Below, in pieces: positions 1 through 12,474 of a stretch of 64,000 nt of DNA. The translations under genes were made by a program, and so were the position numbers. The DNA is from Megachile rotundata (Eukaryota > Arthropoda > Insecta > Hymenoptera > Megachilidae): the NCBI RefSeq assembly GCF_050947335.1, contig NW_027473351.1, positions 124,001-188,000 of the forward strand, given 5' to 3'. Below the pieces are notes generated by a model. The model saw nothing but the letters and a program-made list of their open reading frames with translations, made no database searches and was not told where the DNA came from. Each line of letters opens with the position of its first letter. Position 1 is the stretch's first letter.

Positions 1-1288
1 TGATTGAGATTGTATGATTGTGATTGTATTATTGTGATTGTATGATTGTGATTGTATGATTGTGATTGTATGATTGTGAATGTATGATTGTGATTGTATG
101 ATTGTGATTGTATGATTGTGATTGTATGATTGTTTTTGTATGATTGTGATTGTATAGTAGTAATTGTATGATTGTCATCGTATGATTGTGATTGTATGAT
201 TGTTTTTGTATGATTGTGATTGTATAGTAGCAATTGTATGATTGTCTTCGTATGATTGTGATCGTATGATTGTGATTGTATGATTGTGATTGTATGATTG
301 TGATTGTATGATTGTGATTGTATCATTGTGATTGTATGATTGTGATCATATGATTGTGATTGTATGATTGTTTTTGTATGATTGTGATTGTATGATTGTG
401 ATTGTATGATTGTGATTGTATGATTGTTTTTGTATGATTGTTTTTGTATGATTGTGATTGTATGATTGTGATTGTATTATTGTGATTGTATGATTGTGAT
501 TGTATGATTGTGATTGTATGATTGCGAAAGTATGATTGTGATTGTATGATTGTGATTGTATGATTGTGATTGTATGATTGCGATAGTATGATTGTGATTG
601 TATGATTGTGATTGTATGATTGTGATTGTATAATTGTGATTGTATGATTGAGATTGTATGATTGTGATTGTATTATTGTGATTGTATGATTGTGATTGTA
701 TGATTGTGATTGTATGATTGTGATTGTATGATTGTGAATGTATGATTGTGATTGTATGATAGCGATTGTGTGATTCTGATTGTATGATTGTTTTTGTATG
801 ATTGTGATTGTATAGTAGTAATTGTATGATTGTCATCGTATGATTGTGATTGTATGATTGTTTTTGTATGATTGTGATTGTATAGTAGTAACTGTATGAT
901 TGTCTTCGTATGATTGTGATCGTATGATAGTGATTGTATGATTGTGATTGTATGATTGTGATTGTATAATTGTGATTGTATGATTGAGATTGTACGTTTG
1001 TGATCGTATTATTGTGATTGTATGATTGTGATTGTATGATTGTGATTGTATGATTGTGAATGTATGATTGTGATTGTATGATAGTGATTGTGTGGTTCTG
1101 ATTGTATGATTGTTTTTGTATGATTGTGATTGTATAGTAGTAATTGTATGATTGTCATCGTATGATTGTGATTGTATGATTGTTTTTGTATGATTGTGAC
1201 TGTGTAGTAGTAATTGTATGATTGTCTTCGTATGATTGTGATCGGATGATAGTGATTGTATGATTGTGATTGTATGATTGAGATTGTA
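1..1288 (+). repeat. Segment related to 3,011-4,304 (shift about 3,010-3,024 bp)
   Basis: The order of variant units matches the later segment. TGATTGCGAAAGTA near 530 pairs with one near 3,535. The TAGTAGTAACTGTA plus CTTCG pair near 890-905 pairs with 3,914-3,930. The rare TGATTGTGATCGGA with GATCGGA at 1,240 pairs with 4,264. The same series appears again near 7,000-8,290 and, in part, near 14,200-15,090. The shift drifts by single 14-bp steps, so the copies differ by whole units. Confidence 0.85.
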
Positions 1289-3955
1289 TGATTATGATCG
1301 TATGCTTGTAATTGCATGATTGTGATTGTATGATTGTGATTGTATGATTGTGATTGTATGATTGTGATTGTATGATTGTGATTGTATGATTGTGATTGTA
1401 TGATTGTGATTGTATGGTTGTGATTGTATGATTGCGATAGTATGATTGCGATTGTATGATTGTGATTGTATGATTGTGATCGTATGATTGTGATTGTATG
1501 ATTGTGATTGTATGATTGTGATTGTATCATTGTGATTGTATGATTGTGATCATATGATTGTGATTGTATGATTGTGATTGTATGATTGTTTTTGTATGAT
1601 TGTGATTGTATAGTAGTAATTGTATGATTGTCATCGTATGATTGTGATTGTATGATTGTTTTTGTATGATTGTGATTGTATAGTAGTAATTGTATGATTG
1701 TCTTCGTATGATTGTGATCGTATGATTGTGATTGTATGATTGTGATTGTATGATTGTGATTGTATGATTGTGATTGTATCATTGTGATTGTATGATTGTG
1801 ATCATATGATTGTGATTGTATGATTGTGATTGTATGATTGTTTTTGTATGATTGTGATTGTATGATTGTGATTGTATGATTGTGATTGTATGATTGTGAT
1901 TGTATTATTGTGATTGTATGATTGTGATTGTATGATTGTGATTGTATGATTGCGATAGTATGATTGTGATTGTATGATTGTGATTGTATGATTGTGATTG
2001 TATGATTGAGATTGTATGATTGTGATTGTATGATTGTGATTGTATGATTGAGATTGTACGATTGTGATTGTATTATTGTGATTGTATGATTGTGATTGTA
2101 TGATTGTGATTGTATGATTCTGAATGTATGATTGTGATTGTATGATTGTGATTGTATGATTGTTTTTGTATGATTGTGATTGTATAGTAGTAATTGTATG
2201 ATTGTCATCGTATGATTGTGATTGTATGATTGTTTTTGTATGATTGTGATCGTATGATTGTGATTGTATGATTGTGATTGTATGATTGTGATCGTATGAT
2301 TGTGATTGTATGATTGTGATTGTATGATTGTGATTGTATGATTGTGACTGTATCATTGCGATTGTATGATTGTGATCATATGATTGTGATCATATGATTG
2401 TGATTGTATGATTGTCATCGTATGATTGTGATTGTATGATTGTTTTTGTATGATTGTGATCGTATGATTGTGATTGTATGATTGTGATTGTATGATTGTG
2501 ATCGTATGATTGTGATTGTATGATTGTGATTGTATGATTGTGATTGTATGATTGTGACTGTATCATTGCGATTGTATGATTGTGATCATATGATTGTGAT
2601 CATATGATTGTGATTGTATGATTGTGATTGTATGATTGTTTTTGTATGATTGTGATTGTATGATTGTGATTGTATAGTAGTAATTGTATGATTGTCTTCG
2701 TATGATTGTGATCGTATGATTGTGATTGTATGATTGTGATTGTATGATTGTGATTGTATCATTGTGATTGTATGATTGTGATCATATGATTGTGATTGTA
2801 TGATTGTGATTGTATGATTGTTTTTGTATGATTGTGATTGTATGATTGTGATTGTATGATTGTGATTGTATGATTGTGATTGTATGATTGTGATTGTATG
2901 ATTGTGATTGTATGATTGTGATTGTATTATTGTGATTGTACGATTGTGATTGTATGATTGTGATTGTATGATTGTGATTGTATGATTGTGATTGTATGAT
3001 TGTGATTGTATGATTGAGATTGTATGATTGTGATTGTATTATTGTGATTGTATGATTGTGATTGTATGATTGTGATTGTATGATTGTGAATGTATGATTG
3101 TGATTGTATGATTGTGATTGTATGATTGTGATTGTATGATTGTTTTTGTATGATTGTGATTGTATAGTAGTAATTGTATGATTGTCATCGTATGATTGTG
3201 ATTGTATGATTGTTTTTGTATGATTGTGATTGTATAGTAGCAATTGTATGATTGTCTTCGTATGATTGTGATCGTATGATTGTGATTGTATGATTGTGAT
3301 TGTATGATTGTGATTGTATGATTGTGATTGTATCATTGTGATTGTATGATTGTGATCATATGATTGTGATTGTATGATTGTTTTTGTATGATTGTGATTG
3401 TATGATTGTGATTGTATGATTGTGATTGTATGATTGTTTTTGTATGATTGTTTTTGTATGATTGTGATTGTATGATTGTGATTGTATTATTGTGATTGTA
3501 TGATTGTGATTGTATGATTGTGATTGTATGATTGCGAAAGTATGATTGTGATTGTATGATTGTGATTGTATGATTGTGATTGTATGATTGTGATTGTATG
3601 ATTGCGATAGTATGATTGTGATTGTATGATTGTGATTGTATGATTGTGATTGTATAATTGTGATTGTATGATTGAGATTGTATGATTGTGATTGTATTAT
3701 TGTGATTGTATGATTGTGATTGTATGATTGTGATTGTATGATTGTGATTGTATGATTGTGAATGTATGATTGTGATTGTATGATAGCGATTGTGTGATTC
3801 TGATTGTATGATTGTTTTTGTATGATTGTGATTGTATAGTAGTAATTGTATGATTGTCATCGTATGATTGTGATTGTATGATTGTTTTTGTATGATTGTG
3901 ATTGTATAGTAGTAACTGTATGATTGTCTTCGTATGATTGTGATCGTATGATAGT
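1289..3955 (+). repeat. Block repeated at 12,475-15,099
   Basis: The pair TGATTATGATCGTA, TGCTTGTAATTGCA starts at 1,289 and again at 12,475 (shift 11,186, 799 units). The variant order then stays parallel, with small whole-unit changes in shift (11,172 to 11,200 and then 11,144). It stops where TGATAGTGATTGTA in the first copy is TGATAGTGATCGTA in the second. It overlaps the 4,004-bp tandem block. Confidence 0.85.
2143..2576 (+). repeat. Local 210-bp (15-unit) tandem duplication
   Basis: The series CATCG, TTTTTG, GATCG, GATCG, TGATTGTGACTGTA, TCATTGCGATTGTA and paired GATCATA units occurs twice, with TCATTGCG at 2,353 and 2,563. The same 210-bp doublet is carried in the copies near 6,357/6,567, 13,553/13,763 and 34,042/34,252. 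It therefore predates those larger duplications. Outer limits are approximate. Confidence 0.85.
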
Positions 3956-4550
3956 GATTGTATGATTGTGATTGTATGATTGTGATTGTATAATTGTGAT
4001 TGTATGATTGAGATTGTACGTTTGTGATCGTATTATTGTGATTGTATGATTGTGATTGTATGATTGTGATTGTATGATTGTGAATGTATGATTGTGATTG
4101 TATGATAGTGATTGTGTGGTTCTGATTGTATGATTGTTTTTGTATGATTGTGATTGTATAGTAGTAATTGTATGATTGTCATCGTATGATTGTGATTGTA
4201 TGATTGTTTTTGTATGATTGTGACTGTGTAGTAGTAATTGTATGATTGTCTTCGTATGATTGTGATCGGATGATAGTGATTGTATGATTGTGATTGTATG
4301 ATTGTGATTGTATGATTGTGATTGTATGATTGTGATTGTATCATTGTGATTGCATGATTGTTTTTGTATGATTGTGATTTCATGATTGTGATTGTATGAT
4401 TGTGCCTGTATGATTGTGATGGTATGATTGTGATTGTATGATTGCGATTGTATGATTGCAATTTTATGAGTGTGATTATATGATTATGATTGTATGATTG
4501 TGATTGTATGATTGTTTTTGTATGATTGTGATTGTATGATTGTGATTGTA

Positions 4551-4648
4551 TGATTGTGATTGCATGATTGTGGTTGTATGATTATGGTTCTATTATTGTG
4601 ATTGTATGATTTTTCTTGTATGATTATGATCGTATGATTGTAATTGCA
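4551..4648 (+). repeat. Cassette A, copy 1
   Basis: Cassette A is seven variant units in fixed order: TGATTGTGATTGCA, TGATTGTGGTTGTA, TGATTATGGTTCTA, TTATTGTGATTGTA, TGATTTTTCTTGTA, TGATTATGATCGTA, TGATTGTAATTGCA. It is usually preceded by a block carrying GTGCCTG, GATGGTA and TGATTGCAATTTTA, TGAGTGTGATTATA. This copy is followed by GATTATA, GCGATAG and CGATTGTGACTGTA units. Confidence 0.97.
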
Positions 4649-5040
4649 TGATTGTGATTGTATGATTGTGATTGTATGATTGTGATTATATGATTGCGAT
4701 AGTACGATTGTGACTGTATGATTGTGATTGTATGATTGTGATTGTATTATTGTGATTGTATGATTATGATTGTATGATTGTGATTGTATGACTGCGATAG
4801 CATGATTGTGATTGTATGTTTGTGATTGTATGATTGTGATTGTATGATTGAGATTGTATGATTGTGATTGTATTATTGTGATTGTGTGATTGTGGTTGTA
4901 TGATTGTTATTGTATGATTGTGAATGTATGATTGTGATTGTATGATTGTGATTGTATGATTGAGATTGTATGATTGTCTTCGTATGATTGTGATCGTATG
5001 ATTGTGATCGTATGATTGTGATTGTATGATTGTGATTGTA

Positions 5041-5264
5041 TCATTGTGATTGAATGATTGTGAGCGTATGATTGTGAGTGTATGATTGTGATTGTATGAT
5101 TGTTTTTGTATGATTGTGATTGTATGATTGTGATCGTACGATTGTGATCGTATGATTGTGATTGTATGATTGTGATCGTTTGATTGTGGTTGTATAATTA
5201 TTGTTCTATTATTGTGATTGTATGATTGTTCTTGTATGATTATGATCGTATGATTGTAATTGCA
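5041..5264 (+). repeat. Cassette B type I, copy 1, with its 126-bp leader
   Basis: The leader is TCATTGTGATTGAA, TGATTGTGAGCGTA, TGATTGTGAGTGTA and six more units, including TGATTGTGATCGTA next to CGATTGTGATCGTA. The core (5,167-5,264) is TGATTGTGATCGTT, TGATTGTGGTTGTA, TAATTATTGTTCTA, TTATTGTGATTGTA, TGATTGTTCTTGTA, TGATTATGATCGTA, TGATTGTAATTGCA. It matches cassette A unit for unit, so A and B share an ancestor. Confidence 0.96.
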
Positions 5265-5796
5265 TGATTGTGATTGTATGATTGTGATTGTATGATTGTG
5301 ATTGTATGATTGTGATTGTATGGTTGTGATTGTATGATTGCGATAGTATGATTGTGATTGTATGATTGTGATTGTATTATTGTGATTGTATGATTGCGAT
5401 AGTATGATTGTGATTGTATGATTGTGATTGTATGATTGTCTTCGTACGATTGTGATCGTATGATTGTGATCGTATGATTGTGATTGTATGATTGTGATTG
5501 TATGATTGTGATTGTATCATTGTGATTGTATGATTGTGATCATATGATTGTGATTGTATGATTGTTTTTGTATGATTGTGATTGTATAGTAGTAATTGTA
5601 TGATTGTCATCGTATGATTGTGATTGTATGATTGTTTTTGTATGATTGTGATTGTATAGTAGTAATTGTATGATTGTCTTCGTATGATTGTGATCGTATG
5701 ATTGTGATCGTATGATTGTGATTGTATGATTGTGATTGTATGATTGTGATTGTATGACTGTGATTGTATCATTGCGATTGTATGATTGTGATCATG

Positions 5797-8390
5797 TGAT
5801 TGTGATCATATGATTGTGATTGTATGATTGTGATTGTATGATTGTTTTTGTATGATTGTGATTGTATGATTGTGATTGTATGATTGTGATTGTATGATTG
5901 TGATTGTATTATTGTGATTGTATGATTGTGATTGTATGATTGTGATTGTATGATTGCGATAGTATGATTGTGATTGTATGATTGTGATTGTATGATTGTG
6001 ATTGTATGATTGAGATTGTATGATTGTGATTGTATGATTGTGATTGTATGATTGAGATTGTATGATTGTGATTGTATTATTGTGATTGTATGATTGTGAT
6101 TGTATGATTGTGATTGTATGATTCTGAATGTATGATTGTGATTGTATGATTGTGATTGTATGATTGTTTTTGTATGATTGTGATTGTATAGTAGTAATTG
6201 TATGATTGTCATCGTATGATTGTGATTGTATGATTGTTTTTGTATGATTGTGATCGTATGATTGTGATTGTATGATTGTGATTGTATGATTGTGATCGTA
6301 TGATTGTGATTGTATGATTGTGATTGTATGATTGTGATTGTATGATTGTGACTGTATCATTGCGATTGTATGATTGTGAGCATATGATTGTGATCATATG
6401 ACTGTGATTGTATGATTGTCATCGTATGATTGTGATTGTATGATTGTTTTTGTATGATTGTGATCGTATGATTGTGATTGTATGATTGTGATTGTATGAT
6501 TGTGATCGTATGATTGTGATTGTATGATTGTGATTGTATGATTGTGATTGTATGATTGTGACTGTATCATTGCGATTGTATGATTGTGATCATATGATTG
6601 TGATCATATGATTGTGATTGTATGATTGTGATTGTATGATTGTTTTTGTATGATTGTGATTGTATGATTGTGATTGTATAGTAGTAATTGTATGATTGTC
6701 TTCGTATGATTGTGATCGTATGATTGTGATTGTATGATTGTGATTGTATGATTGTGATTGTATCATTGTGATTGTATGATTGTGATCATATGATTGTGAT
6801 TGTATGATTGTGATTGTATGATTGTTTTTGTATGATTGTGATTGTATGATTGTGATTGTATGATTGTGATTGTATGATTGTGATTGTATGATTGTGATTG
6901 TATGATTGTGATTGTATGATTGTGATTGTATTATTGTGATTGTACGATTGTGATTGTATGATTGTGATTGTATGATTGTGATTGTATGATTGTGATTGTA
7001 TGATTGTGATTGTATGATTGAGATTGTATGATTGTGATTGTATTATTGTGATTGTATGATTGTGATTGTATGATTGTGATTGTATGATTGTGAATGTATG
7101 ATTGTGATTGTATGATTGTGATTGTATGATTGTGATTGTATGATTGTTTTTGTATGATTGTGATTGTATAGTAGTAATTGTATGATTGTCATCGTATGAT
7201 TGTGATTGTATGATTGTTTTTGTATGATTGTGATTGTATAGTAGCAATTGTATGATTGTCTTCGTATGATTGCGATCGTATGATTGTGATTGTATGATTG
7301 TGATTGTATGATTGTGATTGTATGATTGTGATTGTATCATTGTGATTGTATGATTGTGATCATATGATTGTGATTGTATGATTGTTTTTGTATGATTGTG
7401 ATTGTATGATTGTGATTGTATGATTGTGATTGTATGATTGTTTTTGTATGATTGTTTTTGTATGATTGTGATTGTATGATTGTGATTGTATTATTGTGAT
7501 TGTATGATTGTGATTGTATGATTGTGATTGTATGATTGCGAAAGTATGATTGTGATTGTATGATTGTGATTGTATGATTGTGATTGTATGATTGCGATAG
7601 TATGATTGTGATTGTATGATTGTGATTGTATGATTGTGATTGTATAATTGTGATTGTATGATTGAGATTGTATGATTGTGATTGTATTATTGTGATTGTA
7701 TGATTGTGATTGTATGATTGTGATTGTATGATTGTGATTGTATGATTGTGAATGTATGATTGTGATTGTATGATAGCGATTGCGTGATTCTGATTGTATG
7801 ATTGTTTTTGTATGATTGTGATTGTATAGTAGTAATTGTATGATTGTCATCGTATGATTGTGATTGTATGATTGTTTTTGTATGATTGTGATTGTATAGT
7901 AGTAACTGTATGATTGTCTTCGTATGATTGTGATCGTATGATAGTGATTGTATGATTGTGATTGTATGATTGTGATTGTATAATTGTGATTGTATGATTG
8001 AGATTGTACGTTTGTGATCGTATTATTGTGATTGTATGATTGTGATTGTATGATTGTGATTGTATGATTGTGAATGTATGATTGTGATTGTATGATAGTG
8101 ATTGTGTGGTTCTGATTGTATGATTGTTTTTGTATGATTGTGATTGTATAGTAGTAATTGTATGATTGTCATCGTATGATTGTGATTGTATGATTGTTTT
8201 TGTATGATTGTGACTGTGTAGTAGTAATTGTATGATTGTCTTCGTATGATTGTGATCGGATGATAGTGATTGTATGATTGTGATTGTATGATTGTGATTG
8301 TATGATTGTGATTGTATCATTGTGATTGCATGATTGTTTTTGTATGATTGTGATTTCATGATTGTGATTGTATGATTGTGCCTGTATGAT
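5797..8390 (+). repeat. Second, partial copy of the 4,004-bp duplication
   Basis: Matches 1,793-4,412 at a shift of 4,004 bp, falling to 3,990 after about 3,580 and 3,976 near the end, so it has lost whole 14-bp units. GATCGGA at 8,254 pairs with 4,264. Similarity stops after TGATTGTGCCTGTA near 8,376, where the first copy continues with GATGGTA and this copy with TTATTG. Confidence 0.88.
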
Positions 8391-9198
8391 TGTGATTGTA
8401 TTATTGTGATTGTATGATTGTGATTGTATGATTGCGATAGTATGATTGTGATTGTATGATTGTGATTGTATGATTGTGATTGTATGATTGTGATTGTATG
8501 ATTGTGATTGTATGATTGTGATTGTATGATTGTGATTGTATGATTGTGATTGTATGATTGTGATTGTATGATTGTGATTGTATGATAGTGATTGTATGAT
8601 TGAGATTGTATGATTGTGATTGTATTATTGTGATTGTATGATTGTGATTGTATGATTGTGATTGTATGATTGTGAATGTATGATTGTGATTGTATGATTG
8701 TGATTGTATGATTGTGATTGTATAGTAGTAATTGCATGATTGTCATCGTATGATTGAGATTGTATGATTGTGATTGTATAGTAGTAATTGTAGGATTGTC
8801 TTCGTATGATTGTGATTGTATGATTGTTTTTGTATGATTGTGATTGTATGATTGTGATTGTATGATTGTGATTGTATGATTGTGATTGTATGATTGTGAT
8901 TGTATGATTGTGATTGTATGATTGTGATTGTATGATTGTGATTGTATGATTGTGATTGTATGATTGTGATTGTATTATTGTGATTGTATGATTGTGATTG
9001 TATGATTGTGATTGTATGATTGTGATTGTATGATTGTGATTGTATGATTGTGAATGTATGATTGTGATTGTATGATTGTGATTGTATGATTGTTTTTGTA
9101 TGATTGTGATTGTATAGTAGTAATTGTATGATTGTCATCGTATGATTGTGATTGTATGATTGTTTTTGTATGATTGTGATTGTATGATTGTGATTGTA

Positions 9199-9296
9199 TG
9201 ATTGTGATTGCATGATTGTGGTTGTATGATTATGGTTCTATTATTGTGATTGTATGATTTTTCTTGTATGATTATGATCGTATGATTGTAATTGCA
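9199..9296 (+). repeat. Cassette A, copy 2
   Basis: Same seven units as copy 1. Here the leader is short: a TTTTTG unit and two canonical units, without the GTGCCTG/GCAATTTTA block. The same short leader is seen at 53,976 and 59,450. Confidence 0.97.
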
Positions 9297-10066
9297 TGAT
9301 TGTGATTGTATGATTGTGATTGTATGATTTTGATTGTATGATTGTGATTGTATGATTGTGATTGTATGATTGTGATTGTATTATTGTGATTGTATGATTG
9401 TGATTGTATGATTGTGATTGTATGATTGCGATAGTATGATTGTGATTGTATGATTGTGATTGTATGATTGTGATTGTATGATTGCGATAGTATGATTGTG
9501 ATTGTATGGTTGTGATTGTATGATTGTTTTTGTATGATTGTGATTGTATAGTAGTAATTGTATGATTGTCATCGTATGATTGTGATTGTATGATTGTTTT
9601 TGTATGATTGTGATTGTATAGTAGTAATTGTATGATTGTCATCGTATGATTGTGATTGTATGATTGTTTTTGTATGATTGTGATTGTATAGTATTAATTG
9701 TATGATTGTCTTCGTATGATTGTGATCGTATGATAGTGATTGTATGATTGTGATTGTATGATTGTGATTGTATGATTGTGATTGTATGATTGTGATTGTA
9801 TGATTGTGATTGTATGATTGTGATTGTATGATTGTGATTGTATGATTGTGATTGTATCATTGTGATTGCATGATTGTTTTTGTATGATTGTGATTTCATG
9901 ATTGTGATTGTATGATTGTGCCTGTATGATTGTGATGGTATGATTGTGATTGTATGATTGCGATTGTATGATTGCAATTTTATGAGTGTGATTATATGAT
10001 TATGATTGTATGATTGTGATTGTATGATTGTTTTTGTATGATTGTGATTGTATGATTGTGATTGTA

Positions 10067-10164
10067 TGATTGTGATTGCATGATTGTGGTTGTATGATTA
10101 TGGTTCTATTATTGTGATTGTATGATTTTTCTTGTATGATTATGATCGTATGATTGTAATTGCA
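10067..10164 (+). repeat. Cassette A, copy 3
   Basis: Same seven units, with the full leader (TTTCATG, GTGCCTG, GATGGTA, GCAATTTTA, TGAGTGTGATTATA) from about 9,884. Followed by canonical units and TAATTGTGATTGTA. Confidence 0.97.
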
Positions 10165-12152
10165 TGATTGTGATTGTATGATTGTGATTGTATGATTGTG
10201 ATTGTATGATTGTGATTGTATGATTGTGATTGTATGATTGTGATTGTATGATTGTGATCGTATAATTGTGATTGTATGATTGTGATTGTATGATTGTGAT
10301 TGTATGATTGTGACTGTATCATTGTGATTGTATGATTGTGATCATATGATTGTGATTGTATGATTGTGATTGTATGATTGTTTTTGTATGATTGTGATTG
10401 TATGATTGTGATTGTATAGTAGTAATTGTATGATTGTCTTCGTATGATTGTGATCGTATGATTGTGATTGTATGATTGTGATTGTATGATTGTGATTGTA
10501 TGATTGTGATTGTATGATTGTGATTGTATCATTGTGATTGTATGATTGTGATCATATGATTGTGATTGTATGATTGTTATTGTATGATTGTTTTTGTATG
10601 ATTTTGACTGTATGATTGTTTTTGTATGATTCTGATTGTATGATTGTGATTGTATGATTGTGATAGTATGATTGTGATTGTATGATTGTGATTGTATGAT
10701 TGCGATAGTATGATTGTGATTGTATGATTGTGATTGTATCATTGCGATAGTATGATTGTGATTGTATGATTGTGATTGTATTATTGTCATTGTATGATTG
10801 CGATAGTATGATTGGGATTGTATGATTGTGATTGTATGTTTGCGATTGTATGATTGAGATTGTATGATTGTGATTGTATGATTGTGATTTCATGATTGTG
10901 ATTGTATGATTGTGCCTGTATGATTGTGATGGTATGATTGTGATTGTATGATTGCGATTGTATGATTGCAATTTTATGAGTGTGATTATATGATTATGAT
11001 TGTATGATTGTGATTGTATGATTGTTTTTGTATGATTGTGATTGTATGATTGTGATTGTATGATTGTCATTGTATGATTGCGATAGTATGATTGGGATTG
11101 TATGATTGTGATTGTATGTTTGCGATTGTATGATTGAGATTGTATGATTGTGATTGTATTATTGTGATTGTATGATTGTGATTGTATGATTGTGATTGTA
11201 TGATTGTCATTGTATGATTGTGATTGTATCATTGTGATTGTAAGATTGTGATCATATGATTGTGATTGTATGATTGTGATTGTATGATTGTTTTTGTATG
11301 ATTGTGATTGTATGATTGTGATTGTATGATTGTGATTGTATGATTGTGATTGTATGATTGTGATTGTATTATTGTGATTGTATGATTGTGATTGTATGAT
11401 TGTGATTGTATGATTGCGATAGTATGATTGTGATTGTATGATTGTGATTGTATGATTGTGATTGTATGATTGCGATAGTATGATTGTGATTGTATGATTG
11501 TGATTGTATGATTGTGATTGTATAATTGTGATTGTATGATTGAGATTGTATGATTGTGATTGTATTATTGTGATTGTATGATTGTGATTGTATGATTGTG
11601 ATTGTATGATTGTGAATGTATGATTGTGATTGTATGATAGTGATTGTGTGATTCTGATTGTATGATTGTTTTTGTATGATTGTGTATGTATAGTAGTAAT
11701 TGTATGATTGTCATCGTATGATTGTGATTGTATGATTGTTTTTGTATGATTGTGATTGTATAGTAGTAATTGTATGATTGTCTTCGTATGATTGTGATCG
11801 TATGATAGTGATTGTATGATTGTGATTGTATGATTGTGATTGTATGATTGTGATTGTATGATTGTGATTGTATGATTGTGATTGTATGATTGTGATTGTA
11901 TGATTGTGATTGTATGATTGTGATTGTATGATTGTGATTGTATCATTGTGATTGCATGATTGTTTTTGTATGATTGTGATTTCATGATTGTGATTGTATG
12001 ATTGTGCCTGTATGATTGTGATGGTATGATTGTGATTGTATGATTGCGATTGTATGATTGCAATTTTATGAGTGTGATTATATGATTATGATTGTATGAT
12101 TGTGATTGTATGATTGTTTTTGTATGATTGTGATTGTATGATTGTGATTGTA

Positions 12153-12250
12153 TGATTGTGATTGCATGATTGTGGTTGTATGATTATGGTTCTATTATTG
12201 TGATTGTATGATTTTTCTTGTATGATTATGATCGTATGATTGTAATTGCA
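12153..12250 (+). repeat. Cassette A, copy 4
   Basis: Same seven units with full leader. It is followed by five canonical units, GATTATA, GCGATAG and GACTGTA units, as after copy 1. Confidence 0.97.
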
Positions 12251-12474
12251 TGATTGTGATTGTATGATTGTGATTGTATGATTGTGATTGTATGATTGTG
12301 ATTGTATGATTGTGATTATATGATTGCGATAGTATGATTGTGACTGTATGATTGTGATTGTATGATTGTGATTGTATTATTGTGATTGTATGATTGTGAT
12401 TGTATGACTGCGATAGCATGATTGTGATTGTATGTTTGTGATTGTATGATTGTGATTGTATGATTGAGATTGTA

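Larger units (their letters stand above)
1793..5796 (+). repeat. First copy of a 4,004-bp tandem duplication (286 units)
   Basis: Starting with TGATTGTGATCATA at 1,793, the variant order is repeated from 5,797 at a shift of exactly 4,004 bp. Matching landmarks are TCATTGCGATTGTA at 2,353 and 6,357 and again at 2,563 and 6,567. The preceding units differ (TCATTGTGATTGTA against TGATTGTGATCATG), which places the left breakpoint. The right part of this copy, after about 4,412, has no counterpart beyond 8,390. Confidence 0.9.
8429..12278 (+). repeat. 3.85-kb block repeated at 53,206-57,125 and 58,680-62,599
   Basis: From TGATTGCGATAGTA at 8,429 to the units after cassette A copy 4, the variant order matches the two later blocks. 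The shift is 44,777 bp at cassette A copy 2 (9,199 and 53,976), 44,805 at copy 3 and 44,847 at copy 4. The growing shift is five extra whole units in the distal copy. Left-flank units differ (TGATTG against TTATTG). This is the longest-range clear relationship in the window. Confidence 0.88.

Noticed and set aside
1009..2208. 399-codon open frame on the minus strand, and about 100 more of 61-358 codons
   Set aside because: Same peptide and same cause. Frames end only where a variant unit (TTATTG, TCATTG, GATCATA) happens to create a stop. No promoter, splice signal or non-repeat domain is visible.
4551..4648. Cassette A as a small inserted element
   Set aside because: All seven units are in register and each is a simple variant of the 14-mer. 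There are no terminal repeats or target-site duplication.
10552..12063. 503-codon open frame on the minus strand
   Set aside because: It is pure repeat translation (YNHNHTITIIQSQS every 42 bp). All three minus frames give the same peptide because 14 is not a multiple of 3, so openness carries no coding information.
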